Origin: Membranipora membranacea
Lineage: Eukaryota > Bryozoa > Gymnolaemata > Cheilostomatida > Membraniporidae
Direction of reading: 5' to 3'
DNA length: 64,000 bases
NCBI GenBank assembly: GCA_914767715.1
Contig: OU612068.1
Span: 6,324,001 to 6,388,000, forward strand
How positions within the stretch are numbered: position 1 is the stretch's first letter; each line of letters begins with the position of its first letter. Below, piece by piece: positions 35,501 to 46,647 of this stretch. Both the position numbers and the translations under genes were made by a program. The notes below the pieces were generated by a model. That model was not told the DNA's origin, did no database searches, and was given only the letters and a program-made list of their open reading frames with translations.

Positions 35501-38500
35501 TGGGTGGTAAATCTCAATTATGTTGGTAAGCAAAAGTTCCCATAACACAATGTCAAGACTTTATTTTAAAACCAGCAGCTTAACTTTAAACCCCAAATAA
35601 TAGGAATCACCTGTGAAAGCATAGGATTAGGTTCAAGCGAGAGCCCTCTAACGTAAGGTAGTAGTAGTCTTCAACAATATCTTTGGATGATTTTATGTGT
35701 GAGATTTGAGACTCTTGCTATACTGAAACAGTAATTAAACTTTTCAGCAAACAATCACAAGCGATCTGTCTGGTCACCGTTCAACATAAAAACATAAACA
35801 TACTGACGCTTTCTACTTCTAAACTATTTAAACTTGTAATCTTGATAAAGATTGGAGACTGGAGTGAGCTCATAATTTTAGTTCCATTTCACGTTATTCT
35901 ACCATCTTGAAGTGGCTAAGCCAATTATTTCTGACACCAGATTTTCTTGTCATCATGTTGTTTTCTTTTGGGGTATCTATTTGAAATTGAGATGACGAGC
36001 AGCTAATATATCAGACTAAACGCAATCCCATTCATGCAAATTTCCAAAGCAGCTGCAGTGGTTGCAATCTACCTCATTTTCCTTCTCCACGGCAGTTATT
36101 CACATCAGATTTCAGTGCCATATATCATAGGTGATTCGAGGATGTCAGAATAGACAATAAACCCTAATTGGCATTGTCTAAAATCGATCAGACCTGTCCA
36201 ATCCAACCTGACGTGACACAATGTCAGTCAGCTCTGCCGTCAGAAAATGGGCCCATATCGCGAGAAATATTAATTACAAAACCCATTCACCATCTGGTCT
36301 GATCTCTTAGGTTGATCCTTAGAAGCTGCCAGACACAATGTGAGTCTACACCTGCATGTATGTGAAAGTTGTTTAAATATGCTTACGGTTATTACCCGAC
36401 CCATTCAAACTTTGACAGAAAACTATTATCCCTATAAATCCATTAAACCCCAACCAGGGCGGACAAGATTGTTAGTCCTAACGAAATGAATGTCTTCTAT
36501 TTGTTTGAGAAATTTAAATAATCAACATGACGATTTTGGTGACTTTTCAGGTCAGAGTCTACTGTCTGTAGCCGTTCATGAGATCGGACATTCTCTGGGT
36601 CTCCAGCATTCAAACGTCAAAGGATCCGTCATGTGGCCATGGAAGACAGAATCATCTGCCGCAGGGTTTCAGACAAAACTTGCCTATGATGATATACTAG
36701 CCATTCAGTCTCTCTATGGAGGGAAAAGTCATAGTAAGTTGTAGTCTCACAAGCCTTTTCGTCAATCTCCAAATCAAAGTTTTGATATTTATATGTTTGC
36801 TAGAAAATAATATTTTTTTGAGGTTGAAAGATCTTTGTGCTACTCTTAATGACACTTCCTGACCAGGCATTTTTCTTAAATATTCTTAACATTCCTTTCT
36901 TAAACTGTCTTCTCTTTGATGATCGAGTTATAACATGGCGTGCCTATGATTGTCCGCCCTTCATAACTCCCATTAAATACTTATAGGGGTGACAAGGAAT
37001 GAAGACTCCCATGTGTTATGTGGACAAGTGGTCAGCGCTGCAGTGAGGGCAGTAGACAATAACATCTACGTATTCAGTGGTAAGTGATTGAGCTGCTCTC
37101 AACATACTCAACTCTCTAGACAATACAGTCACCGATACAAATTACCCGTCCTGTTTGAACCGTCATGTGTGTTTCTCTACAGTGATGCAATCTAATTCTT
37201 GTGATGCCTTAATTTCTAAATGAAACTGTCAACTAAAAGTTTATTATGTTCATGTTATAGAGCACACAGCTCGCAGGTTAAACCCTGTTACTCTGGATCC
37301 GGTTGAGAGTTCTTCCATCTCATCTGTATTCCAGGGCTTCCCTTCAGATAGGCAGGTGGATGCAGCAGTCACCTTCAAGGGACCTTTTTCTGTGGCACGA
37401 TCTTACCTCATCACCGGCAGTGAATACTACAGGTTAGGAAAGTTTTATAAACACTTTGGAGTTATACACACTCTCTAACTCCTCCTCACCACCTTGGTAT
37501 CAATCAAAATACCTTTACAATGAGCTTCTATCATACAGAATGATAACATTTGTGGAAACAAAATTAAACAAGTTTCAACGCCAGTTTATTCTTCTCTCAA
37601 GGTCTTGTCTTATACCTACAATTTTAGTTGAGAGAGGATAACTTTCACATTGTCACTTAAAACATGAGAAATAAAATTTTGTTTTCAGGTATTCTCTGAA
37701 TAGGAATGGACAAATGATTGTTGATAGTGGATATCCAAAAACTTTCTATCAAGTGTGGGGTGAATTCGCTCGGGGTAAAACCATTAGAGCTAGTTTCACT
37801 TTCAGAAACAAAAACACTCTTGTTTTTGTGATAGGTAAGCATTTCCACTCTTGTACTATATTCTTCCTACATTTTGCCTCCCATTTTGACAAATATCTTT
37901 CAGGAATGTCTTATCTTAGGTGCAAAGTAGCAACAAACAAAATCTCTATGGTTGTTCAATGAGCGGAAAAAGATTCTAGGTAAATAATACATGTTGCAAT
38001 GACTTCTCCTTGCCTTTACCTATGCAAGTTAGTGGGCCTGCTACATGACGTAGGTAAAAACAACACATGACCACAATATTGTAACAAATGGTGCCGTCAC
38101 AAAATTAGATCAGCTGATTATTATCTATGTATACTTTAACCTAAGATTATGCCGGTGCAATTTTGTGACAACAAAACGACTCTAGTTTTTCACACTTTAG
38201 ATTGACGATGTTTTATGCCTAGCCAAAACCTTTAAATTTTAAGTTCAAGATAGTGAACTTAATGCAGATGGATGAACACTCTTTTTAAAACGCTATAACT
38301 TTATGCCCTGAATACATGGTCAACATCCAATTTTTCTGTCTACTACATAAATAGCAAATTGGCAAAGAAATTTGTTTACATTGGATTCTGACCTTCATTG
38401 CTGGCTTTGCACTAAAATATGCGCTTCCTGAAACTTCACTTGTCCTTGAAATGCAATAGTACGCAAATTGGCACAGAACTTCATCAAATGTACTTTAGGT

Positions 38501-39318
38501 TCATGGCTAAATATCATGATACAAGCAGGATGTTGTTTGGCAGTGCTGGACTGTTATACTGGCAAGGGGTGTATGTTATTGTACTCGGAAGAATATCATT
38601 TTGATGATGTAGATTGTTTGTCAATAATGTTTAAAAAAAGAAAGTTTAATATGTTTTGAATATTGTCAACATTGTCTGATTATTTTACTTTACACCCATA
38701 CTTTGTTGCAGGATCACAGTATTGGGTACATACAGGGACAGAAGACGGGCCGTATGCCTCCTACCCAAAACCGCTATCCGGCCATTACACCTACAACCAA
38801 CTTCCCACAGGTAGCTATGAGTGTTGTTAATTTCATTATTGGAAGAGGTATACACCCTTGTGTGCTGGGGGCTGGAACAATCCACCTTGAAAGCTCCCTC
38901 AATGGGACTCGAACCCACAACTCCTTCGGCACCAATCATCTGGCAGTGAATAGCAAGCGCGCTAGCTGATTGCGCCATCTCACCATCCCTTATTGAGTTA
39001 TCCCTTCTCACAGCTATTCACGGCAAGCACCATTATACAGAAATAAGTAGTTCTCATCACAAGTCACAGTATGAAGCTGCGCATCAGCGGGGTAAAAAAT
39101 TTGAGGGGCCAGAACTGCAATACAGATTTATAATCGTCAACTGAATCGAGAATCCACTTGTACTGAACTGAACTCTTTATACAAATTGTACTCCTTCATT
39201 TTTTTCAGCACTGGACGCTGGGTTCCTTCACCCTAATGGTACAAACTACTTCTTCACGGACGGGCAAATTCACAAACTGAGTAACAATGGAAACCTGACA
39301 CCTCTGTGCGCTGCCTAA
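32568..39318 (+). CDS. Matrix metalloproteinase with hemopexin domain, copy 1
   Basis: Exons: 32568-32660, 32961-33042, 34126-34233, 34953-35116, 35354-35525, 36551-36733, 36987-37079, 37261-37432, 37689-37834, 38712-38810, 39209-39318; 1422 nt, 473 aa. Signal peptide (MKLAIFFLYTLLALV), a short propeptide with cysteine switch KERCGVRD (C74), and furin site RQKR ending at 90, so intracellular activation is likely. The catalytic domain has [11 protein letters not shown] (H216, H220, H226) and Met-turn SVMWPW, so the proteolytic zinc site is complete. The structural zinc site is damaged: paralogue His is Pro157 and Gln192; D159 and H172 remain. A four-blade hemopexin domain begins at VLCG and closes at PLCAA. 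The propeptide lacks 15 residues present in copy 2. Donors of exons 3 and 4 are GTC-type, as in copy 2. Expected role: secreted protease of extracellular matrix. Confidence 0.92.
38838..38993 (-). mobile_element. tRNA-derived SINE in intron 10 of MMP copy 1
   Basis: Reading the minus strand, it begins GGGATGGTGAGATGGCGCAA. It contains an A-box-like TGGCGCAATCAG and a perfect B box GGTTCGAGTCC within a T arm (GTGGG / CCCAT, one wobble pair). A tRNA-unrelated body of about 70 bases follows. The long stretch between the boxes recalls a tRNA with a long variable arm (Leu/Ser type). The cloverleaf is not intact, so it is not a tRNA gene. The paralogous intron in MMP copy 2 lacks it, so it inserted after the duplication or was lost there. 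Confidence 0.7.
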
Positions 39319-39981
39319 ACGGCTGTCTACAGCACTAACATGGCTGAGCTGGTATTGAGATTTTTCCATGGTATTTATATTGTATAGTTTTTAATCACAT
39401 TTTTATTAATGACAACACATGGCAAGAATTCTTACTCGGTGATAAATCAATTGTGATATGATTGTCAACTCCTGGATTTTTTCTGCATAAGCATTAGTCC
39501 TGTTTAATGATGTTATTACACAGCCTGAATAGACAAGAAACCAAAAATTTTATTCACAGGACTTGACATTTTTGATTAAGCATTCTGTCGGACAACTTGA
39601 TATTTCCAGCCATATCGGATACTTCATAGCATAAAAAATTATGAGGTGATGCCTGCTTTTATCTTTGATATTGCGAGCAGGATGAGAACTATTTTATTTG
39701 GATGCTAAGACTTTTTGATGTGGGAGGGTATCCAGCCGAGCCAATACAACTTCATGTATAGACGTATCTCATGATTTGCTATACACTATGAGTAAAAGTA
39801 GGGCAAGAGCTAATCAATCATGTGACTCGATGAAAGTAAACATGTTTTGGCATCATGTTTTTATTTGTTTAATTTATCACTTTCTCAATTAAAGAGGTTT
39901 GTTTTACAAAACATGTATTCCATTACATAACTGACACACATATGGTGTGGTTTTTGTAGGGGAGCATGTCTCATTTGCTGT

Positions 39982-39987
39982 AATAAA
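39982..39987 (+). terminator. Candidate polyadenylation signal, MMP copy 1
   Basis: AATAAA in GTAATAAAATCT, 664 bases after the stop. The same block is kept at the paralogue (47136-47141). Confidence 0.35.
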
Positions 39988-41074
39988 ATCTGAATTTCAC
40001 ATCATCTCCAATCAATCTGATATACCTATCCGCAATATGAGATTAATTAAATAAGGCACATTTCCGGGTGTTTGTTCGAATATCGTGGGATAGCTCACTT
40101 GGCAGCTGCTCTCTTGCCATTCATAATTGAGATAACAGGTACGAGACACTGACAGCAGAGCAGTGACATCATAGACTTTGACAGATAACCTCAAATCCCA
40201 AGAAAATCTAAAATTCATCGATAATCATACACTTTGCAATATGGTATCATGCTCCCTGCTTCGTCTCGTAGTCAAGAATCACAGCAAAATAAACTGAATG
40301 GGTCGAGAACCTTCGAACATATGTGGTTTATTTCGACAATTATGAAAACTGTGGTCACGACCTACCATCCTTATTTGACTCTTGTTCTTATGAAGCCCGA
40401 AAAAGAAGACTTGATGGGAGCTGCAGAAAATGTTAGTTCTTCATGAGAAGTGACCTTTATGTCAACAAAAATATATACAATCAAGTTCAGTGCACTCATA
40501 AGTAATACCCACTCTTTATGTAGTCTACTGAACTAACTCATCTAAAAATAATCAAAAATACACAAGATATGGCTCAAATTTGAAGCAAATTGTAGTAACA
40601 AATTTAATATTAGCACAATATAAAATAGATGAAAATGCTAAGAGTAGGCCTTCTTGTAAACCTGTAAATTTAGGAAGTAATCATAGACTTATTACAGGCT
40701 TATTAATATGTCTGTGGAAATAACAGTTAAGATTAAGTTACACTGATAAATTTAGCTTGAACAGATCTTCTAATATCATTTTATCGAATGCTCACTAGGT
40801 GTAAATATATGCATCCGTCAGTTTGAATAAACTTGAAATAGAGTTAAGCACCAGCAAGAACTGAGAGTTGAGGTGTACGTTCTAAAATGAGTTGTTTATG
40901 CATAATTCATATTCCTTTTTATCTAGCATTAATCCAGGAACCCTTTTACATCACAACGTACATGATGCCAAATGTTCCACACCAAGAAATTATTGATTGG
41001 TAAGAGTAAGACTTTTTCCTATCTATACTATACTATACTATACTAGCACTTTGGTGGACATTGGAGCCTTTGTT

Positions 41075-41134
41075 TTAGCACCAATAGGAGCGAGGCAGTA
41101 GGAGTTGAACACACACAGTCATCATTATTATCGT
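41075..41134 (-). pseudogene. Decayed syntaxin membrane-anchor exon (relic of exon D)
   Basis: On the minus strand an acceptor (GTTCACAG) is followed by 19 codons, TIIMMTVCVQLLLPRSYWC, and TAA. The start matches the [13 protein letters not shown] of the two functional anchor exons at 50806 and 48727, and the acceptor is identical to that of 48727. The anchor is broken: the Lys-Lys is lost, and Pro, Arg and an early stop fall in the hydrophobic core. To be used, a syntaxin transcript would have to run antisense through all of MMP copy 2. It is best explained as a passenger of the segmental duplication. Confidence 0.75.
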
Positions 41135-41848
41135 CTGTGAACAAAGCATGTCAAAATAGTGCAAAAAAAACCCTACAGTTATTCCAATGATGCAAAACAC
41201 CAGCCAGCAACACAAAATCTGTACTTTATTCTTAAATATAGCAAATTATTACCAAATATGATAGCTTCAACTCAATAATAATACTCCATTACAGCTACCA
41301 AAATATTTTATTTCTGGTACAAACCCTATTATGTATATTATTTATTTAAAAGGGTCCTTATTGTCATATTATCTTAGTTCATCTTGAAAGAATGACATCT
41401 ATTGGCATAAGCAGATAAAGTTTGATCCAATTTGCATGTAAAAGGAGTTGCTTTCCCTTGAAAGTAAATTGGGTCCAAAGGCTACGTTTACCTAACGAAG
41501 TTGTATCACATTGTACCAACACAGGAATGGGACAATTTTTTTTCTTACTTGCTAATACTTTTTTCATTGTCAGTTCCACGGAAAAAAGCATATTGTTTAT
41601 GTTATGATAATTTTTCTTTTTTCAGTTTTACGGGAAAACTGGAAATCTCCAACTAGGAAAAGCTCTATCGGATGCTCAGTAATTAAAAAATTATCATAGT
41701 TTGCTTTTTTTCTAGCTTTGGCTTTTTAGAGTTTATACTACACAATTACAGATTACACATTGTAATGATTACCCGAGCTATGCCTTACGTATTATTGTAA
41801 TGTAGGTAGGTCACATTTATACCTGCCCTATGTTTGACATCACTGCTG

Positions 41849-41856
41849 TATATAAG
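41849..41856 (+). promoter_or_regulatory. TATA box of the second metalloproteinase
   Basis: TATATAAG, 268 bases before the ATG, conserved with 32326-32334 in copy 1. Confidence 0.55.
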
Positions 41857-42116
41857 AAGTCAAATAGGGTTAGCTTCTCATTTTATAAGATACCTGATAC
41901 AATGACAGATGTAAGCATATAGGTATAAGCTGACAGTAGCAAAATCAGCACAAAGTCTATCGACAGCTTCTACTCAATCTTATAGACTTCTGTGGATTTC
42001 CAGCTGAGCGAGAGAATGATGTAGTGGCAGCTGAGTCTGAAGATATAATTGTGCAGTAGTTCAACATTCCAAGAATCTTGCTTGACATTATAAAAAAATA
42101 ATACCACAGGAAAATA

Positions 42117-45100
42117 ATGGAGTTGGCTTTATTTTTCCTTTACACATTGCCAGCTCTGGTACAGAGTGTCCCTTTGTACTCGGACAACTCCCTGGCTGAT
42201 CGGAACAAGGTATGTTACCTAAAACTTCCCACAAAAATAATCTATACCAAGGATGTATTTACTCCGGAACCTGGCCACAGTTAACGCTATGGCGCTGACA
42301 GACAGAATATTGTATGCTTCTTTATTGTAAATTGAGAAATAAACACATAATCTGTCCATGCATACAGTTCAGTCTGTCCCTCTGAAAGGCAGATGTGCTT
42401 CGGATGTTGGACTTTTATTATTTAGTCTCTTCATGAAAAACACTGGTATTTTATCGGTGCTGCTCTTGTGACGTTTGTAAATTAACATGTTATGATGCCT
42501 CATGATGCCCATCAGTACTAGCCATCAGTATATTATTATTATCTTCATGTACATTACCACATTGTTTTACAGATTTTTAATTATTTCACACAATATGGAT
42601 ACCTGCCTGAGACTCGGGAAGGTAACAGTGTTGACTATACTGAGTTATTGCCTATAGCGATAGAGGACTTTCAAGAGATGGCTTGGATTCCACAGACAGG
42701 TAACCCTTATGCAATAATCATTAACAGATTAATTTAATTTAATTGATATTTATGGATCACGATGCATATTGCTGCTAACGATATTGTTGGCTGCTGAAGG
42801 GTTTATTTTGTGGTTTTGTCATATGAAACAATTATCAAGATTCAAAACTGCAGAGCGTTCGAAATTGCCCTCTCGAGCTAAAGTATGATGAAGATTGGGA
42901 GTATTGACTAGACTGTACAGTTTTTAGGCTACATTTCTACGCATTTAAAGATAATGAATATTTTCTGTTACCAGGAAACCTTTGTAGATTTGCAGATAAC
43001 TTCATATTCTAGCTTCCTGACCTTAAAATGGTCTGCGTCGAGTCTTTAGTCAGTCTAGAAGACAGGGATTATAGTGGGTGTTTTTTTACTATGTGGGGCA
43101 GTGGGGTTTTGTTTTGCAGAATTTAGTACATACTTATAAATCAGTCAACTACAACTACAACATATTTAAAGTTGAATGGTTGACACAGTCATTTCATGCT
43201 ATGAAACACAGAAAAAATTAATAGCACTGCATGTGGCTTCAAGCAGCTTACAATTAAAAATGAATTTGACACAGCATTGTTAGATGAATTGTCTAAAAAA
43301 ATTTGTTGAATCCTATTGGGTTTGCACTTAGGAGTTTTTTATCAATAAGAATTTTTTAATTAGAGTCAGCCAAAATAAGGATCAAGTGTCATAGTTATCT
43401 AAAACCAGTATATCTGTAATCTAAATCAGTTTCAATTTGCTGCTGACTACATAAAAGTAAAATGCTGCCCCTGAAAAATTCACTGGCTTTTACATTAAAA
43501 TAACTCTTTTTTTTCTGGTTGTGTCTTCGCCGCTATCTGATATACACATTTTTTTTTTACGTATCTTTTACAGGGTCCCTAGACGAGCAGACGTTAGAGA
43601 TGATGAATGAGGAGAGATGTGGGGTGAGAGATCCTGTGAAGAGATCAAAGTCTCAACGTCAGAAAAGATACTCACATGCAGGTCCGCCGCTGACTATCAT
43701 CTCATACAAATAAATATTATGTGCTCTCTCGTCCCTTTCACAATCTGGAATCTGCCAATAAAGATGTGATTTTGCTCATTCCTGATTGATCTGTTTACTT
43801 GGATTGAATACCAGTTTTCATTGTCCCTCACAACATGAGTCATCACCAATGAATGTGCTTGCATTGTACCTCCAAAATAGCAGAAATTGTTTTTCGGATA
43901 ACTTAGACTTTGGCATATCCCAATTTTTTTTTATTTTCGTCCAAATTTCAGACTCCAAATGGGACACAAGCTTCTTGACGTGGAAAGTAACCAACTTTTC
44001 CTCGCAGCTTACACACAGTGATATTCTGGATGTGCTGAATCAGGCGTTTAAAGTCTGGTCTGATGTCACAAACCTCTATTTCCAGTATGTGGAAGAAGGA
44101 GATGCGGATATCGAGGTCAGCCATGTTTGTTGTAATATCTCGCTTAGATCATTGTCGATCCGTTACGATTTCGCTGAAGAGATTTGTCTTTTCCAATTAA
44201 AACTATCGATTCCTTCGTTAGCCATTGCTTGATTTACATTATACATTCAGTCTCGCGATCATCCTCAAAATATTTTCTATCATTTAATGGAGAAGACAAC
44301 TAAAACAACTAAATATTATAATAATTCATGCCAGGTGCGATTCAGTCGGGGTAACCACAATGATGGATATAGATTCGATGGTGTAGGAGGAATGCTTGCT
44401 CATGCTTTTTTCCCTCCACAACCCTCGGATAAGTTACTGGGAGACATCTCAGGTGACATCCACTTTGATGACTCTGAGAGATGGATCGTAAATCTCAACG
44501 ATCTTGGTGAGCGAGCTTAACCAATTTCATCTGGTTATCCAAACGATCACCCACAATCGATCACTGTGTGCAGGATAGGAATCCCCCTGTAGTCTCAAAC
44601 CCTAGCAGAGGTAATAGTTAAAGCCCTCTGGTATAAGGTAGAAATAGACTTGATTGTTTTGATTTTAGTGTTCAAAAAAATTTGCCAAAGGATCTTTGGC
44701 AACACACTGCACAATCTGCATCTGCAACTAATTGAAAAAGGTGTTTGACATTAGCTGTTCTCTAAAGGACATAGTATATACCTTACCCGCTACTTGAGCT
44801 CTGCAACAAATAATCAAAACATTTCTAGCGTTGCGCTTTGTGTGATATTTCAGGTCAAAGTCTACTGTCTGTAGCCGTTCATGAGATTGGACATTCACTG
44901 GGTCTACAGCATTCTAGCGTTGATGGGTCGGTCATGTGGCCGTGGAGTAAAGTCTCATCCTCTGTAGGGTTACAGACTAAGCTTGTATATGATGATATAC
45001 TAGCTATACAGACTCTCTATGGTGGCAAAAGTCTTAGTAAGTTACACTTCGCTCCAATCTAGACCACCACGGCAAAATTTTAGTTTTCGTTAGACTTGAA

Positions 45101-46647
45101 AATTTTTTTAGTAATTGAAAACTTTTTTAATTGCTACGTAATCATTTCTATATTATATAATCTGTATGCTTCTGTATGATGACTGAGTCTTGACGAGGCG
45201 TGCTCTTTATTGCCCTTTCTTCATAGCTTCACTCAATATTTCTAGGGGTGACGAGGAATGAAAACTCCCATGTTTTATGTGGACAAGTTGTCATTGCCGC
45301 TGTGAAAGCTGTGGATAATAACATCTATATATTTAGTGGTAAGTGGGAGATCACTGAACTCAAACTCACCCTTAACTAACTCTTAACTCACTCACAAGTT
45401 ACCTGTTCCAGACTTTGCAGCTTTGTCATCAAAAATACAAAAACTACAAAAAATAAAATATTTCAATACAGAGCAGACAGCACGCAGATTAGACCCTGTT
45501 ACTCTGAATCCGTTGCAGAGTGCTTCTATCTCATCCATATTCCCAGGCTTCCCTTCAGATAGGCAGGTGGATGCAGCAGTAACCTTCAAAGGATTTTGGT
45601 CTGTGGCACGTACTTATCTCATCGCAGGCACACAATATTACAGGTATGAAGATTGTTTGCTTGCTTGGTTTATAGCTTTGTGGGGGGGGGGGGGGGGGGG
45701 AAACGAGCAGAGTTGTCAACTGTTCCTTTCATAAACCTCTCAAAAAAAACTCACCACAGCCAGTGGGTTTCTATCTGCATTACGAAATAGCAAGACCTAG
45801 GGGTCTCATTCCCAAATTGCTCACTCATTGTTGGCGCTATATAGACTCTATTTGGGAATTCGTCTTATAAAAAGACCAAATGAGCAATGAAACATAGTGA
45901 TGGTGATAATTTGTATTTAATTTGAAAGACAGATTGACATCCGCACAACTACCTTCAACATGCTTGCAAGCTTCAGGGATCAAATCATGACTTATTATTT
46001 CAGGTATTCTCTGAATAGAACTGGACAAATGAATGTTGATAGTGGATATCCAAAAACTTTCTATCAAGTATGGGGTGAATTCGCTCGGGGAGAGACCATT
46101 AGAGCAAGTTTCACATTCAGAAACACAAACACTCTTGTTTTCGTGATTGGTAAGTTTTTTCATTTATATATATATATACCTATACTCACATATTGACAGG
46201 GTTTGTAAAATTTATTTGCTGCTGTAACACTTGATTCATTCTTCTAAATTTAATTGTTTAATCTTTTGTTGCAGGATCAGAGTATTGGATTCACACAGGG
46301 ACATCCTTTGGCCCGTATGAGTCTTACCCAAAACCGCTATCCGGCCATCACACTTACAAACAGCTTCCTACAGGTATAAAATATACGCCCTTCGTGATTC
46401 GTAAGACTCGTATCGTGAGGCAATCATACAAAAAGTGTCATTGGCTTGGAGTTTTCCTTTCTCACAAATCATGATGTTTCTAGCATTAGATTTCACATGT
46501 CCTGATATTTTTGATAAATATCCCTGATTATTTTCAGCAATGGATGCTGGATTCCTCCACCCAAATGGTACCAACTACTTCTTCACAGATGGACAAATTC
46601 ACAAATTGGGTAGCGATGGAAACTTGATAGCTCTGTGCGCTGCCTAA
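42117..46647 (+). CDS. Matrix metalloproteinase with hemopexin domain, copy 2
   Basis: Exons: 42117-42209, 42573-42699, 43574-43681, 43952-44115, 44335-44506, 44854-45036, 45246-45338, 45472-45643, 46004-46149, 46275-46373, 46538-46647; 1467 nt, 488 aa. Exon borders and phases match copy 1 throughout. Signal peptide ([15 protein letters not shown]), a full-length propeptide with peptidoglycan-binding-like [10 protein letters not shown] and [11 protein letters not shown], cysteine switch EERCGVRD (C89), and furin site RQKR. The catalytic domain has [11 protein letters not shown] (H231, H235, H241) and SVMWPW. The structural zinc ligands are present (NHND H172, LAHAF H187, DIHFDD H207), unlike copy 1. 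Four hemopexin blades lie between VLCG and ALCAA. This copy looks like the functional ancestor-like enzyme: a secreted, furin-activated matrix protease. Intron 8 has a 19-base poly-G run. Confidence 0.93.
45682..45700. repeat. Poly-G run (19 bases)
   Basis: Homopolymer just after exon 8 of MMP copy 2. Length is prone to error. Confidence 0.7.

Larger units (their letters stand above)
32120..41140 (+). repeat. Tandem segmental duplication, left unit (MMP copy 1 plus syntaxin tail exon relic)
   Basis: Homology to the right unit (about 41620-48740) covers the promoter, all 11 exons, and 3' flanking blocks. Examples are the AATTCACATCATTTCCAATC-like block after the gene, the GTGACCTTTATGTCAACAAA block (40448 and 48018), and a syntaxin membrane-anchor exon at the far end. 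Borders are approximate. Confidence 0.8.
39319..42116. other. Region between the two metalloproteinases
   Basis: It holds the 3' flank of copy 1 (homologous to the 3' flank of copy 2), a conserved AATAAA at 39982, the decayed syntaxin tail exon at 41075-41134, a TATAC pentamer repeat at about 41024-41045, and the promoter of copy 2 from about 41620. No intact gene seen. Confidence 0.55.

Noticed and set aside
38890-38990. Functional tRNA gene
   Set aside because: The B box and T arm are good, but acceptor and anticodon stems do not pair, so it is a SINE head.
38685-39011. ORFs of 108 aa (-) and 88 aa (+) in MMP intron 10
   Set aside because: They overlap the tRNA-derived SINE and MMP exon 10; no splice context or conservation in copy 2.
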